From: Leptospira ainazelensis | GTDB taxonomy: Bacteria > Spirochaetota > Leptospiria > Leptospirales > Leptospiraceae | Direction: 5' to 3' | Length of the DNA stretch: 64,000 nucleotides | Assembly (NCBI RefSeq): GCF_016918785.1 | Contig: NZ_JAFFPT010000027.1 | Coordinates: 62,001 to 126,000 of the forward strand | Shown here: piece by piece, positions 10,572-20,400 of the stretch | Position numbering within the stretch: the first letter of the stretch is position 1 | Layout of the letters: every line of letters starts with the position of its first letter | Notes under the pieces: generated by a model | Seen by the model: only the letters and a program-made list of their open reading frames with translations | Told to the model about the DNA's origin: nothing | Database searches by the model: none | Program-made: the position numbers and the translations under genes

Positions 10572-11642
10572 ATGGGAATCAAAGTTAAGAATATCGTAAA
10601 ACGGTTCGGAAACTTTACCGCAATCGACAACTTATCTCTGGAAGTTCCTTCCGGGGATTTGGTTGCGCTTCTTGGTCCGTCGGGTTCCGGAAAGACGACA
10701 CTTTTAAGAATCATCGCCGGACTAGAAGACGCGGATTCAGGAGAGGTCATCTTCGAAGGAAAGGAAGTCGGAAAGAAGAACGCAAAAGATAGAGGAGTCG
10801 GTTTTGTATTCCAACACTACGCACTTTTTCGGCACATGACGATTTTCGAAAACATCGCGTTCGGTCTGGAAGTAAGAAAAAGGGCGGAAAGACCTAGTAA
10901 GGAAGCGATACGGGAAAAGGTCATGAGTCTTTTGAAACTCGTTCAGCTGGAGAATTTTCACAATCACTATCCCGCCGAACTTTCCGGAGGACAAAGACAA
11001 AGGATCGCACTCGCAAGAGCACTCGCGATCGAACCCCGTTTTTTATTGTTAGACGAGCCGTTCGGCGCTCTCGATGCAAAGGTAAGAAAGGAACTTAGAA
11101 ACTGGCTTCGCCGACTTCACGATGAAATTCATATCACGAGCGTATTTGTTACCCACGATCAGGAAGAAGCGTTGGAAGTTTCGGACAAGGTCGTGATCCT
11201 TCGTTCCGGAAAGATCGAGCAGGTCGGAACTCCGGACGAGGTTTACAATCATCCGAAAAACTCTTTTGTGTTTCATTTTTTGGGAGACGTGAATCTATTT
11301 CATGGCAGAGTCCAAGGTGGTGAGGCTCAATTAGGCGAAATCAAAGTTGACGCACCCGAACACGCTGCTGTTGAAAACGCAAACGCGGTCGGTTATGTTC
11401 GCCCCTATGACGTTGAGATCCTAAGGGAAGCGATTCCCGCTCAGACGATCCCTGCGGAAATTCAGTATATCCATTCCACAGGAAGAATCGTAAAGGTAGA
11501 TCTCAAACGTTTGGATACTGGTGCTATCTTAGAATCTCAACTCAACTCGACTGAATTTCAAACCCTCAACCTACTCCCCGGAGAAACGGTTCACATTCGT
11601 TTTAGAAAGGTAAAAGTTTACGTAGAGGATTATACGATTTAG
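10572..11642 (+). CDS. cysA: Sulfate/thiosulfate import ATP-binding protein CysA
   Basis: 356 residues. The ATPase domain occupies about 1-235 with Walker [10 protein letters not shown] (about residues 36-44), Q-loop [11 protein letters not shown], signature [15 protein letters not shown], Walker [13 protein letters not shown] and switch His in [12 protein letters not shown]-terminal regulatory TOBE-like domain follows (about 240-356; YVRPYDVEI is the CysA-specific opening). It energises sulfate uptake by the CysT/CysW pore. Strong ribosome-binding site AGGAGGT seven bases before the ATG. Last gene of the operon; a hairpin follows at 11701. Confidence 0.96.
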   Translation: MGIKVKNIVKRFGNFTAIDNLSLEVPSGDLVALLGPSGSGKTTLLRIIAGLEDADSGEVIFEGKEVGKKNAKDRGVGFVFQHYALFRHMTIFENIAFGLEVRKRAERPSKEAIREKVMSLLKLVQLENFHNHYPAELSGGQRQRIALARALAIEPRFLLLDEPFGALDAKVRKELRNWLRRLHDEIHITSVFVTHDQEEALEVSDKVVILRSGKIEQVGTPDEVYNHPKNSFVFHFLGDVNLFHGRVQGGEAQLGEIKVDAPEHAAVENANAVGYVRPYDVEILREAIPAQTIPAEIQYIHSTGRIVKVDLKRLDTGAILESQLNSTEFQTLNLLPGETVHIRFRKVKVYVEDYTI

Positions 11643-11700
11643 AATCCGGTTCGCCGTTTTACCCGCTCTTGTACGGATTCCGGTGAAACAGAGGAATAGA

Positions 11701-11727
11701 AACAAATTTTATCCGGAAATTTGTTTC
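11701..11727. terminator. Perfect hairpin between convergent cysA and modC
   Basis: AAACAAATTT and AAATTTGTTT form a perfect 10-bp stem around a 7-base loop, 58 bp after the cysA stop and 138 bp after the modC stop on the other strand. It is AT-rich and lacks a clean T-run, so termination in either direction is plausible rather than certain. Confidence 0.45.
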
Positions 11728-11864
11728 GAAATATATTTTGTATTCTAATTTATATCGGAATTCGAGGACAATCAGAATCGACTTTTGATTCTCAGAAAAA
11801 AAGTCGGATGCAAAACGGAATTCTAAAAATCTATTTTTTTTATACGAATCAATCTCTGAAAATT

Positions 11865-12533
11865 CTATTTTTTGAATATACTGCCGTTTTCGATCGTAAG
11901 AGTTTCTCCGGAGAAGAATGTAGAATCGCTTTGATCGTGAGAGACAATCAAAACGGGGATTCGATAGAGTTTTTGGATTTTTTCCAATTCGTTTCTCATT
12001 CTATCTTTTAGTTCCGAATTGAGGGCGGCAAACGGTTCGTCCAAAAGCAGAAGGTCCGGTTTTTTTACAAGCGCTCGAGCCAGGGCAGCCCTTTGTTTTT
12101 GCCCGCCGGAAAGATTTTTAGGATAACTTTCGGCAAAAGTATCAATTTCAAATAATTCTAATATTTCCTCGATCCTCTTTTGATCCGAATCCTTAAGTCG
12201 AATCAGCGGCGATCGTCTCAAAGGAAATTCAATATTCTTTCGAACGGTCAGATGAGGAAAAAGGGAATAACCTTGGGGGAGATAACCGACATTGCGTCTT
12301 TGTACAGGAAGATCGTATTTTTTCTCTCCGTCAAAAAACAAGTTTTTACAAAACGAAATTCTACCTTTATCCGGTCGAATCAAACCCGCAATCGTTTTCA
12401 AAGTCAGCGTTTTTCCGGATCCGGAAGGTCCGTAGATCATCAAAAAGTCTTTCTGAAAAGAAAAGTCAAGATCGAGAAAGAACTTCCGATTTCCATCCAG
12501 TAACGTTTTTTGAATTTTAATTTCGAGAGACAT
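11865..12533 (-). CDS. modC: Molybdate ABC transporter ATP-binding protein ModC
   Basis: 222 residues with Walker [17 protein letters not shown] (about 35-50), Q-loop VGYLPQGYSLFPHLTV, signature LSGGQKQRAALARAL, Walker B LLLLDEPFAAL and H-loop VSHDQSD. It ends right after the ATPase core, so it lacks the C-terminal molybdate-binding (TOBE) domain of the approximately 350-residue enterobacterial ModC. Assignment to molybdate rather than another oxyanion rests on the adjacent modA and modB. A 126-bp gap separates it from modA, the only loose junction in the unit. Confidence 0.88.
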   Translation of the reverse strand: MSLEIKIQKTLLDGNRKFFLDLDFSFQKDFLMIYGPSGSGKTLTLKTIAGLIRPDKGRISFCKNLFFDGEKKYDLPVQRRNVGYLPQGYSLFPHLTVRKNIEFPLRRSPLIRLKDSDQKRIEEILELFEIDTFAESYPKNLSGGQKQRAALARALVKKPDLLLLDEPFAALNSELKDRMRNELEKIQKLYRIPVLIVSHDQSDSTFFSGETLTIENGSIFKK

Positions 12534-12659
12534 TCTGTTTTTACTCGTCTTTGCTTTTCAAGCGCTACAGGCTCTCATTTCAAACGTTTGCCTACCCGTC
12601 CAAGTTTAATTCCGAACCTAAAGTCGATCCAAGAATCGTCAGGACCGCAGTCTCGGAAG

Positions 12660-13436
12660 TTAACGAAGACTCGGGTCCATCCTTTCAAAATGATACTTTT
12701 CAAAGATTTTGACCACTTCGGGCGTTGATAAGAATTCCAGAAAAAGTTTGGACTCTTTCGGTAGAACGTTATCGGAGACAATCACGATCGGATAAAGAAT
12801 CGGTTCTGTACTTAGATCGTGGATCATAATTCGGACTTTTTCCTTAAAAAGCAGAGCATCGGTTCTATAAACAAAACCGGCGTCGGCCTCGCCTCGCGCG
12901 ACGTAGTCCAGAACTTGTCTTACATTTTCTCCGGGAATAAATTTCGGTTCCAGGGTTTTATAGATTTCTTCTCTTTCTAAAACTTCCTTCGCATATTTGC
13001 CTGCGGGAACGGTCGACGGATTTCCGATCGCTATTCTTTGAACGGACGCTTCCTCGAGTTGAGAAAGAACTCGAATCTCGGAAGATCCGGAGATCGGGAC
13101 GATCAGAACCAGTCTATTTCTTATAAAATTCTTCTTGGACTTTCGATCAAAAAGTTTTTTCTTGATTCCTTTTTCCACACTTTCTTGATCCGCAGAAGCA
13201 AAGATACTCGCGGGAGCTCCGTTTTCAATTTGCCGGAGTAAAACGCCGGATGCGGCGAAGTTCAATAAAACTTTGATTCCGTGTTTTTTATCGAACTCTT
13301 TTCCGATTTCAGTAAACGCCTGAGTCAGACTGGATGCGGCCGATACTATAAGTTGTTTTTTCTCCTCTCCGAAAATCGGAGATAAACAAAGGAAAAAGAA
13401 AAGGAAGAATACGATTTTGATTCTTTGTATATTCAT
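12660..13436 (-). CDS. modA: Molybdate ABC transporter, periplasmic binding protein ModA
   Basis: 258 residues with a signal peptide (IKIVFFLFFFLCLSPIFG). Ligand-pocket motifs of the ModA family are present: VSAASSLTQAFTEIGKEF, NFAASGVLLRQIENGAPASIFASAD, GNPSTVPAGKYAKEVL and ARGEADAGFVYRTDA. It binds molybdate or tungstate in the periplasm and hands it to ModB/ModC. Thirteen bases downstream of modB. Confidence 0.95.
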   Translation of the reverse strand: MNIQRIKIVFFLFFFLCLSPIFGEEKKQLIVSAASSLTQAFTEIGKEFDKKHGIKVLLNFAASGVLLRQIENGAPASIFASADQESVEKGIKKKLFDRKSKKNFIRNRLVLIVPISGSSEIRVLSQLEEASVQRIAIGNPSTVPAGKYAKEVLEREEIYKTLEPKFIPGENVRQVLDYVARGEADAGFVYRTDALLFKEKVRIMIHDLSTEPILYPIVIVSDNVLPKESKLFLEFLSTPEVVKIFEKYHFERMDPSLR

Positions 13437-13449
13437 TTTACCTTATATT

Positions 13450-14130
13450 CTACCAATACGATTTTTTAAAAAGTTTTGTCGAAACGGTCAAAATAAACAC
13501 GCAAAGTATCGAAGTTAAAACTACGAGATAAAAAGCGACCGCGTCGTTTCCGGATTGTACTGCGTCGTAGATTGCAAGGGAAAGAGTCTGGGTTCTATTG
13601 GGGATATTGCCTGCGATCATAAGCGTAGCTCCGAATTCTCCCATTCCTCTTGCATAAGCTAACATCGATCCGGCTAAAATTCCTCTCCAAGAAAGTGGAA
13701 GAAGAATCTCCCAAAAAATTATAAAATTTCCCCGTCCCAATGTCCTTGCAGTATCTTCTAAGTCGGAATCCACGTTTTCGAAGGCGGCTCTTGCAGACCG
13801 ATAGACGAGCGGAAAGGAAACCAACACGGAAGCGATCACCGCGCCGGACCAATGAAACAAAACGCTAAAATGAAAATATTCGGATAGAAAGGATCCTCCG
13901 ATTCCATTTTTTCCAAAAAACACCAAAAGGTAATAACCGAGAACGGTAGGAGGCAAAACTAGCGGAAGTGTGAGAATCGAATCCAACAATTCCTTTCCAA
14001 AAAAACCGGCCTTGGACAAAAGATATGCGCCTAACACTCCTAAGACGGTCGCGAACAACGTGGAAAGAGCGCTCACTCCCAAGGTCAATAGAACCGGATA
14101 TCGAATCGTTTCCCAATCCAGCGAAGTCAT
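13450..14130 (-). CDS. modB: Molybdate ABC transporter permease ModB
   Basis: 226 residues with five to six membrane helices. The coupling loop is LEDTARTLGRGNFIIFWEILLPLSWRGI, followed by AYARGMGEFGATLMIAGNIPNRTQT, a near-diagnostic ModB motif. Homodimeric pore of the molybdate importer; first gene of modB-modA-modC. It lies 66 bp downstream of the FadL-type porin gene on the same strand, so some read-through from that promoter is possible. Confidence 0.95.
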   Translation of the reverse strand: MTSLDWETIRYPVLLTLGVSALSTLFATVLGVLGAYLLSKAGFFGKELLDSILTLPLVLPPTVLGYYLLVFFGKNGIGGSFLSEYFHFSVLFHWSGAVIASVLVSFPLVYRSARAAFENVDSDLEDTARTLGRGNFIIFWEILLPLSWRGILAGSMLAYARGMGEFGATLMIAGNIPNRTQTLSLAIYDAVQSGNDAVAFYLVVLTSILCVFILTVSTKLFKKSYW

Positions 14131-14195
14131 TGACGGATAGATAACCCCGCAACCCTTGTGAGGTCAAGAAGAGAAGAGATCCGATCAATAAGATA

Positions 14196-15605
14196 TCACT
14201 GAAATCGGTAGGAAGCGCCGAACAAGATCGCCGGAACATCCGATTGTAAGGACTGGGAATAATTGAGAACTCGAATGTCGTTCGGACCGAAAACGGAATG
14301 TAAAACCGCCCAGTCGTTTCCTTGGGACGCGACGATCTTTCTCGAAAAAAGATAATTGATCGCAAAATCAAAACTCCAGTTTCCGGAAAGAAAACTGAGT
14401 CCAAGAGTGGCCAACTGTTGAACCATAATTCCGGCTTGTAAGGCGCTCATTCCTTCCGAACGTACCACACCCGTGTTATAACGATAGCCCGTCCGATAGG
14501 CAAAGGAGTCTGACTTATATTCTAAACCGATCGCTCCGGCCCAAGCGTCGTGATAGGCAATATTCTGGGAGACAGTGTTAGTTTTTCCGAATGCGGTCGG
14601 AAACCAAGGATCTTCTAAGGTCTGTTTAAACGTTTGATTATACGAATTATAATTATAATAGAGGAAGTCGATTCCCAAACGAAAATTCTCGTTCCCAAAA
14701 GAAAAACCTACGCCGTGTTTTTCAGGAAGGTTGAATGTCGCCGAAACCCCCGTTCTTCTATAATTGTTTGCATCCCCGATTCCGACCTGCATTCCCCCGT
14801 CCAAGGGAAGAATATTTCTCGCCTGATAAGAATACGCCGCCTTGAACCAATCCGTAAACGAATAAGTGAGACCGAATATCGCCCCCATGGAATAGGCGTT
14901 TCTACTTCGATAATCGAAACCCTGTCCCGGAACTTCGAGCGTATGAGTGATATCGTAAAATCTTTGATAGGCGATCTGTCTGGAATAAATCGCCTCAATA
15001 CCGAGACCGACCGAAAGATTCCCGAACTTGTAAGCCAACGCGTTAGTCATCTTTACTACGTAAAAGGTCGTCAAAAGATCTTCCTTGATCTTTTTGCTGT
15101 CTCCTATCGGTCCCGGAATATCGATTCCGGACCAATCCCGAAACGATTGTCCGTTAGGCGTCACCCTGAGAATCCCATCCACTTGTCCGTTTCCTCCGCC
15201 GGGAATATAAACTCCGACTCCGTAATTCAATCGATTCGTGATCGGAACGTTGAGACCAAAATAAGGCAGGGGTGCAAGAATATTATAATTCTGAGAATTA
15301 GTATACGCGTAATCCGCGTTCGGATCCGCGAGTCGATCCTTATAAGTGGAACGAATGTATGGAAGTCCGATACCGAATTCCAAACCGCCTTTTTGATTGA
15401 TTGTCAGATTGGCCGGGTTGGTCGCGATATCCATAGGAGAACCGCCGATCGCAAGATTTACGCCTCCCATTCCCGCGTAGCGTGTATTATGCGATGGTTG
15501 AAAAAGACCGACGCCGAACAAGGAAGAAAAACCCATCAGAAAAACGATACATACAAAAAGAAAAATTTTTGAATGTTTTGGAAAATAGATTTTCGCATTT
15601 TGCAT
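14196..15605 (-). CDS. OmpP1/FadL-type outer-membrane transport protein
   Basis: 469 residues from the ATG at 15605. A TTG six bases earlier would put the ribosome-binding site GAAAGAG too close, so ATG is preferred. A signal peptide ([18 protein letters not shown]) is followed by the FadL N-terminal hatch signature [20 protein letters not shown] and ATNPANLT, then long amphipathic strands, ending with a terminal aromatic strand ([10 protein letters not shown]). The family carries hydrophobic molecules (long-chain fatty acids, aromatic hydrocarbons) across the outer membrane; leptospires live on fatty acids, so that is the likely cargo. It is divergent from the DUF2236 operon with 97 bp between starts. 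Confidence 0.9.
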   Translation of the reverse strand: MQNAKIYFPKHSKIFLFVCIVFLMGFSSLFGVGLFQPSHNTRYAGMGGVNLAIGGSPMDIATNPANLTINQKGGLEFGIGLPYIRSTYKDRLADPNADYAYTNSQNYNILAPLPYFGLNVPITNRLNYGVGVYIPGGGNGQVDGILRVTPNGQSFRDWSGIDIPGPIGDSKKIKEDLLTTFYVVKMTNALAYKFGNLSVGLGIEAIYSRQIAYQRFYDITHTLEVPGQGFDYRSRNAYSMGAIFGLTYSFTDWFKAAYSYQARNILPLDGGMQVGIGDANNYRRTGVSATFNLPEKHGVGFSFGNENFRLGIDFLYYNYNSYNQTFKQTLEDPWFPTAFGKTNTVSQNIAYHDAWAGAIGLEYKSDSFAYRTGYRYNTGVVRSEGMSALQAGIMVQQLATLGLSFLSGNWSFDFAINYLFSRKIVASQGNDWAVLHSVFGPNDIRVLNYSQSLQSDVPAILFGASYRFQ

Positions 15606-15702
15606 TGGCAAACTCTTTCGAATTTTAGAATTTTGGAAAGTTATTTTTCTTTTCAGCGTATCCAGGATATGGAAACTTTGTGACTCAAATAAGGAAAGTT
15701 CA

Positions 15703-16821
15703 ATGCAAAATTTTACGAAATACAGAACTATGACCGATCCTTACGCCGATCAGATCATAGAGGATTATTTTCAATCCGGCGACCAAGAAAAACTCAAAAG
15801 TTTAATACTGTTCAATACGCTCACAAAGAATTTCGCACCGATCCCATCCGAACTCCCCGACTATTTCGAAGACTACTTTGAAAAGACGGGTGTATTACCG
15901 GAGTGGGCCGATCCAAAACAGATAGTGATCGCCGAAAAGATTTTTACTTCGTTCGGACCTCAGATACTCATGATCCTCTGTTGCAAGTCTTTGCCGATGA
16001 GTTATACTTGTGGAAACGGAGCGGAAGTCCTCGTTCATACCGGAAGACTGGTGGAACAGAATGGATCCACTGACAAGGTCTATCGAAGACTGATGGAAAC
16101 AACCCAGTTCGTCGTTTCCGTTTTACAAGAAGGTGGTCTCTCTCCTCAAGGAGACGGAATCCGAGTGGCGCAAAAGGTAAGACTCATGCACGCATCCATT
16201 CGGCATTTTATAAAACAGTCAGGTCAATGGAATTCGGAATGGGGGGAACCTATCAATCAGGAAGATATGGCCGGAACTCTTCAATCCTTTTCGAGTTTGA
16301 TCTTGGACGGGCTGGCTTTCTCGGGCATAACCCTTTCAACGGATGAAAAAAACTCCTTCATACATCTTTGGAGAGTTGTGGGACATATCCTGGGTGTTCT
16401 CCCGGAGCTTTCTCCCGAAAAAAACGAGGATGCGTATGCGATGGGACTTGCGATCTTTCAGGACCAGAGAAGACCATCGGAAGCCGGGAAAATTCTTGCC
16501 AAATCACTTTTAGATTTTATGGAATATATGTTGCCTGGAAATTTATTGGACGGGGTTCCCGTCTATTTTCTTCAAAGTTATTTAGGAAAGGAGAACTGTA
16601 ACCTCCTTGGAATTCCCTGGGAAGAAAAGGAAATTTTAGGAGAGATACTTGAGAAAATCATGATGGACTTCGACAAAACCCTAAGCGGAAACGATCATTT
16701 TCAAAAACTTGTTTCTCATTTTTCATCCAAACTTATCCTAGGGATGGATCATTTTTACTATAAGGGTAAAAAAGCAAAATTTCAAATTCCACCTTCTCTG
16801 AAAGGGAACTGGGGAGTATAA
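15703..16821 (+). CDS. DUF2236 haem protein, MpaB / latex-clearing-protein-like oxygenase
   Basis: 372 residues from an ATG with AAGGAAAG five bases before. The DUF2236 core runs from about 70 to 330. Conserved residues match those known in latex-clearing protein LcpK30 (R164, T168, H198, R202) with the same spacing: R129, T133 (RRLMETT), and H163, R167 (RLMHASIR). H163 is therefore the probable axial haem ligand. W180 and [11 protein letters not shown] follow, typical of the family. Known members cleave polyisoprene (Lcp) or prenyl side chains (fungal MpaB), so an oxygenase acting on an isoprenoid is a reasonable inference; the substrate is unknown. No signal peptide. Four bases upstream of the terpene-cyclase-like gene, first of a three-gene operon. 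Confidence 0.85.
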   Translation: MQNFTKYRTMTDPYADQIIEDYFQSGDQEKLKSLILFNTLTKNFAPIPSELPDYFEDYFEKTGVLPEWADPKQIVIAEKIFTSFGPQILMILCCKSLPMSYTCGNGAEVLVHTGRLVEQNGSTDKVYRRLMETTQFVVSVLQEGGLSPQGDGIRVAQKVRLMHASIRHFIKQSGQWNSEWGEPINQEDMAGTLQSFSSLILDGLAFSGITLSTDEKNSFIHLWRVVGHILGVLPELSPEKNEDAYAMGLAIFQDQRRPSEAGKILAKSLLDFMEYMLPGNLLDGVPVYFLQSYLGKENCNLLGIPWEEKEILGEILEKIMMDFDKTLSGNDHFQKLVSHFSSKLILGMDHFYYKGKKAKFQIPPSLKGNWGV

Positions 16822-16825
16822 AACA

Positions 16826-17491
16826 ATGGAATTCTGGCAAAAAATTTTAACGGACCCGTATTATCTCGGAAAATTTTCCCCGCTCGAAAATTTCTTTCTA
16901 TTTGTAGGAGTGATCTTCTGGGCCTACGTTTACTACGCGTTGATCGCGGATTCCAATCGAAAACAATTTATAGAAATGCCGGTCTTTATCGCCTGCGGGA
17001 ACATAGTTTGGGAATTCCTCTGGGGATTCGTAATCCAAGAGGACATGGGGATCGTCCTAAACTGGGGATACAAGATCGCGTTTATTCTGGATATTTTCAT
17101 CTTTATCAACGTGATTCGATTCGGACAAAAACAATTCAAAATACCCATCAGTATTTTAGAATATAGAATTTTACTGTTTGTTTTATTGATTTCCTGGGGC
17201 GCCTTGATCTACACCTATTACATAAATCGATACGATCTTTTTACAGGTTCGAATTCCGCATACATTCTCAATCTTTTTATTTCGGGAATGTATCCCGTTT
17301 TATTTTTGAGTATGGGAAATTCTAAACTATTTTCGTATCCGATCGCCTGGTGTAAATTTTTAGGAACCGTATTTTTTACCGTATTCTTATTCCTCTACTT
17401 CCCGAAAGAATACTTCGTCTTATGTCTGGGCGTTTTGGTTTTTATAGCGGATGCTTACTACGTTTACATATTTTCCAAACGTAGAACTTAA
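16826..17491 (+). CDS. Seven-helix membrane protein resembling Pyr4/PaxB-type terpene cyclases
   Basis: 221 residues with about seven hydrophobic helices and no signal peptide. The segment MPVFIACGNIVWEFLWGFV (51-69) strongly resembles the 'MPllxxCxNxxWExx' helix of fungal membrane-bound meroterpenoid cyclases (Pyr4, PaxB, AndB). The two acidic residues shown to be essential in Pyr4 (E63 and D218) have counterparts here: E63 in VWEF and D209 in the last helix (FIADAYYVYIF). D89 in the third helix (FILDIFIF) also fits. Known homologues protonate and cyclise prenyl chains. The neighbouring DUF2236 protein is also isoprenoid-related, which supports the reading. Fold and residue match are seen; the activity is inferred. 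An alternative is an unrelated small polytopic protein. Confidence 0.65.
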   Translation: MEFWQKILTDPYYLGKFSPLENFFLFVGVIFWAYVYYALIADSNRKQFIEMPVFIACGNIVWEFLWGFVIQEDMGIVLNWGYKIAFILDIFIFINVIRFGQKQFKIPISILEYRILLFVLLISWGALIYTYYINRYDLFTGSNSAYILNLFISGMYPVLFLSMGNSKLFSYPIAWCKFLGTVFFTVFLFLYFPKEYFVLCLGVLVFIADAYYVYIFSKRRT

Positions 17492-17494
17492 AAA

Positions 17495-20400
17495 ATGCCT
17501 TTTCGAACGGAAACAAAGTTTTCTTCCTTCCGAATCAGGGAGATACTATTGGAAGACCACGTTTCCAGCATTTGTAGAGGCGTTTTAGAGGAAGAATCCG
17601 AAACCAAAATTCTCCGGATACAAAAGGAGAAGATAAAAGAGGAAGATTCTTTCTATTTCCTAAACGAATACGAAATCGGAAAGTTAGTGGACGATGATCA
17701 GATTCTAAAGCCTGAAAGGATTTTAAGAATCCAAGACAAGTATTGTCTTGTCTACGATAACATCGAATCCTCCTTATTAGGAAATCATTTAAACAAAGCG
17801 GATTCTCTTCCGATCCAAGAGTTTCTACAGATCGCGATTTCCATTACGGAAAATCTCATAGCCCTTCATTCCAAGGGAATACTCCACAACCAGATCAGTC
17901 CGAATTCCTTCTTTTACGATTCTCATTCAGGAAAGTCGATGCTCGCCTGGCTCGGTTCTTCTTCTCTTCTCATCGGAGAAAAAGGGAACCTTGCTCCTCT
18001 CCAAATCTCGCCTACGTTACTCGCCTATTGTTCTCCGGAAAGGACAGGAAGAATGAATCGGACCGTAGACTTTCGATCCGACGGTTATTCCTTAGGCGCG
18101 CTTTTTTATCAGATTCTCACCGGTAAACCTCCGTTTGAATCCAACGACCCGCTCGAAATCATCCATTCTCATATCGCGAGAGCTCCGGTTCCGGTGCACA
18201 CGAGAAGATCCGAAATCCCTATTCAAATTTCGAACCTGGTCATGAAACTTCTTTCGAAGATGCCCGAAGAAAGATATTTCGCTTTGGAAACCCTTTCCAA
18301 CGATTTGAAAATTTTATACGACTCGATCCGTTCCAGCCAAAGTATCTTGGAATTTATCCCGGCCTCCACCGAAAAAAAGGATAAGTTCCGAATCACTGAA
18401 AAACTCTACGGAAGGGATAAAGAAAAAAAAATCATAGAGGATTCGATTTCTTCTATATACGCGGGGGTCAGAGCTTCGATCCTTATCAAAGGAAAATCGG
18501 GAACCGGCAAAACGTCCCTTATGATGGATTCCGTTTTTTCTACTGACTTCAACGCATTAAGAATCTTTAAAGGAAAGTTCGACGAAGACAAAAAGGAAAT
18601 CCCCTACTACGCGCTCAGACAAATCCTCGTGGAACTTTCCAATCACCTTTTGACACAATCGGAGTATGAAATTCAGAGTTTAAGAAGAGGGATGAGAGAA
18701 ACCCTCGGAGAAAACATTCAACTTTTAGTCCAGCTCATTCCCGAAATCAGAAGTCTTATCGGAATTTCCCCGGAGCCGGCGGAAAACCCGAGCCAAAAGG
18801 ACGATCAATTTTTGTTTATCGTCATCCTCCGTTTTCTTTCGATTTGTTTTAACCGGAGAAGTCCCGCCTTACTCGTATTAGACGATATACAATGGGCCGA
18901 CCCTGCATCGATAGCTCTTATCGAATTCATTTCCAGACAAACCGATTGGGAAGGGATGCTTTTCGTTTTTATCTGCAGAAACGAAGAGGAGAATTCCGAA
19001 TTTTTAAATCAATTTAGAAATAAATTATTAAGTTCTGAAATTCTACTGCAGGAAATTTCCCTGAAACCCCTTGATCGAACGATGATTCGCAGTTTTGTTT
19101 CGGACAGTTTGGACATCAAGACGGAGGACGCGGAAAAACTGGCGGACATTCTCTATCAAAAAACAAACGGAAATCCTTTTTTTCTCAATCAGTTTTTTAA
19201 CGCTCTCTATACCGAATCTTTTATACAATATCGGGAAGGTTCGGGGATCTGGAGTTTGGATTGGGATGGAATCGTAAAAAAAACCGTAACCGAAAACGTC
19301 CTGGATCTGCTTACCGAAGAAATCAAAAGACTTCCCGAAGAAACTCTGAAGTTCTTAAAAGTCGCCGCTTGTATCGGAGGTCTTTTTGATTTGGGAACCC
19401 TTTCCCGTTACTTTCAGGATTCTCCCGAAATCATCGAAACTGGAATTCGGGAATGTATCAGACGAGGAATCATCATCTTTCAAGAATCGCAAGTCAGTCT
19501 TTATCCGATTCTTCAAATTCTTAAAAACGGAACTGAAGAAGAGATAAAACGCGATTCCATTTTTGAAGGGATCACGTTTCGTTTTTCTCACGATAAGATC
19601 AATCAAGTGATCAGCGAATCGATCGTCGCCGAAGATCGCGCCGAAATTCACAAAAGTTTGGCCTGGATTCTGATCCAAACGGATCGGAATTCTCCAAAAC
19701 AGGAGAGAATCCCTCAAATCGCGAATCATCTTATCCGCGCTCAGAAAATTCTAAATTCAAAAGAAGAAGTCGATCTTTTTATCCATTACATTCTTCTCGC
19801 AGGAAACGCGGCGAAACTTTCGGCTGCGTTTAACACCGCTTATTCGCTTTTTACCCTTCTCAAAAAAAAGATCACGAAAGAATCCTGGAAGGAAAAAAAA
19901 GATCAAACCGTTCAGATTTACAAATCCCTCGCCGAATCCGCCTACTTTCTTTCCAAAACATCGGAAGCGGAGAACGCGGTTCAAATTCTGCTCGAGAATC
20001 TAAACGACAGAATCGAAATCGCCGACGTTCACTTGATGCAACTCGAAGTTATGAACGCAAAAAACGACTTGGAGGGCGCTTACAAGGTGGGGATCAAGGC
20101 CTTAGAGTCGATGGGAGAGTATTTTCCGGAAAAACCCGGAGTGTTAGTTCTTCTTTTTGAATTTCTCAAGATGATCTATTATCAAAGAGGAAGAAGTCCC
20201 GAAATCCTGGAAGACGCAAAGAAAAATCAAAATCCGTATAAGATCGAAGTGATCAACATTCTCACGAACATGTTGAACTATGGAAAACATTTCGACAGCA
20301 AACTCTTTGTGTTCTTATTTTTAAAACTGATGAACATCACTCTCAAAGAAGGAAATTCTCCGGTCAGCTTTTTCGGTTATGCCGGGTTCGGTTCTTTAGT

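Noticed and set aside
14634..15572. 312-codon plus-strand frame opposite the FadL-type gene
   Set aside because: Arg/Ile-rich shadow of a clear outer-membrane barrel gene.
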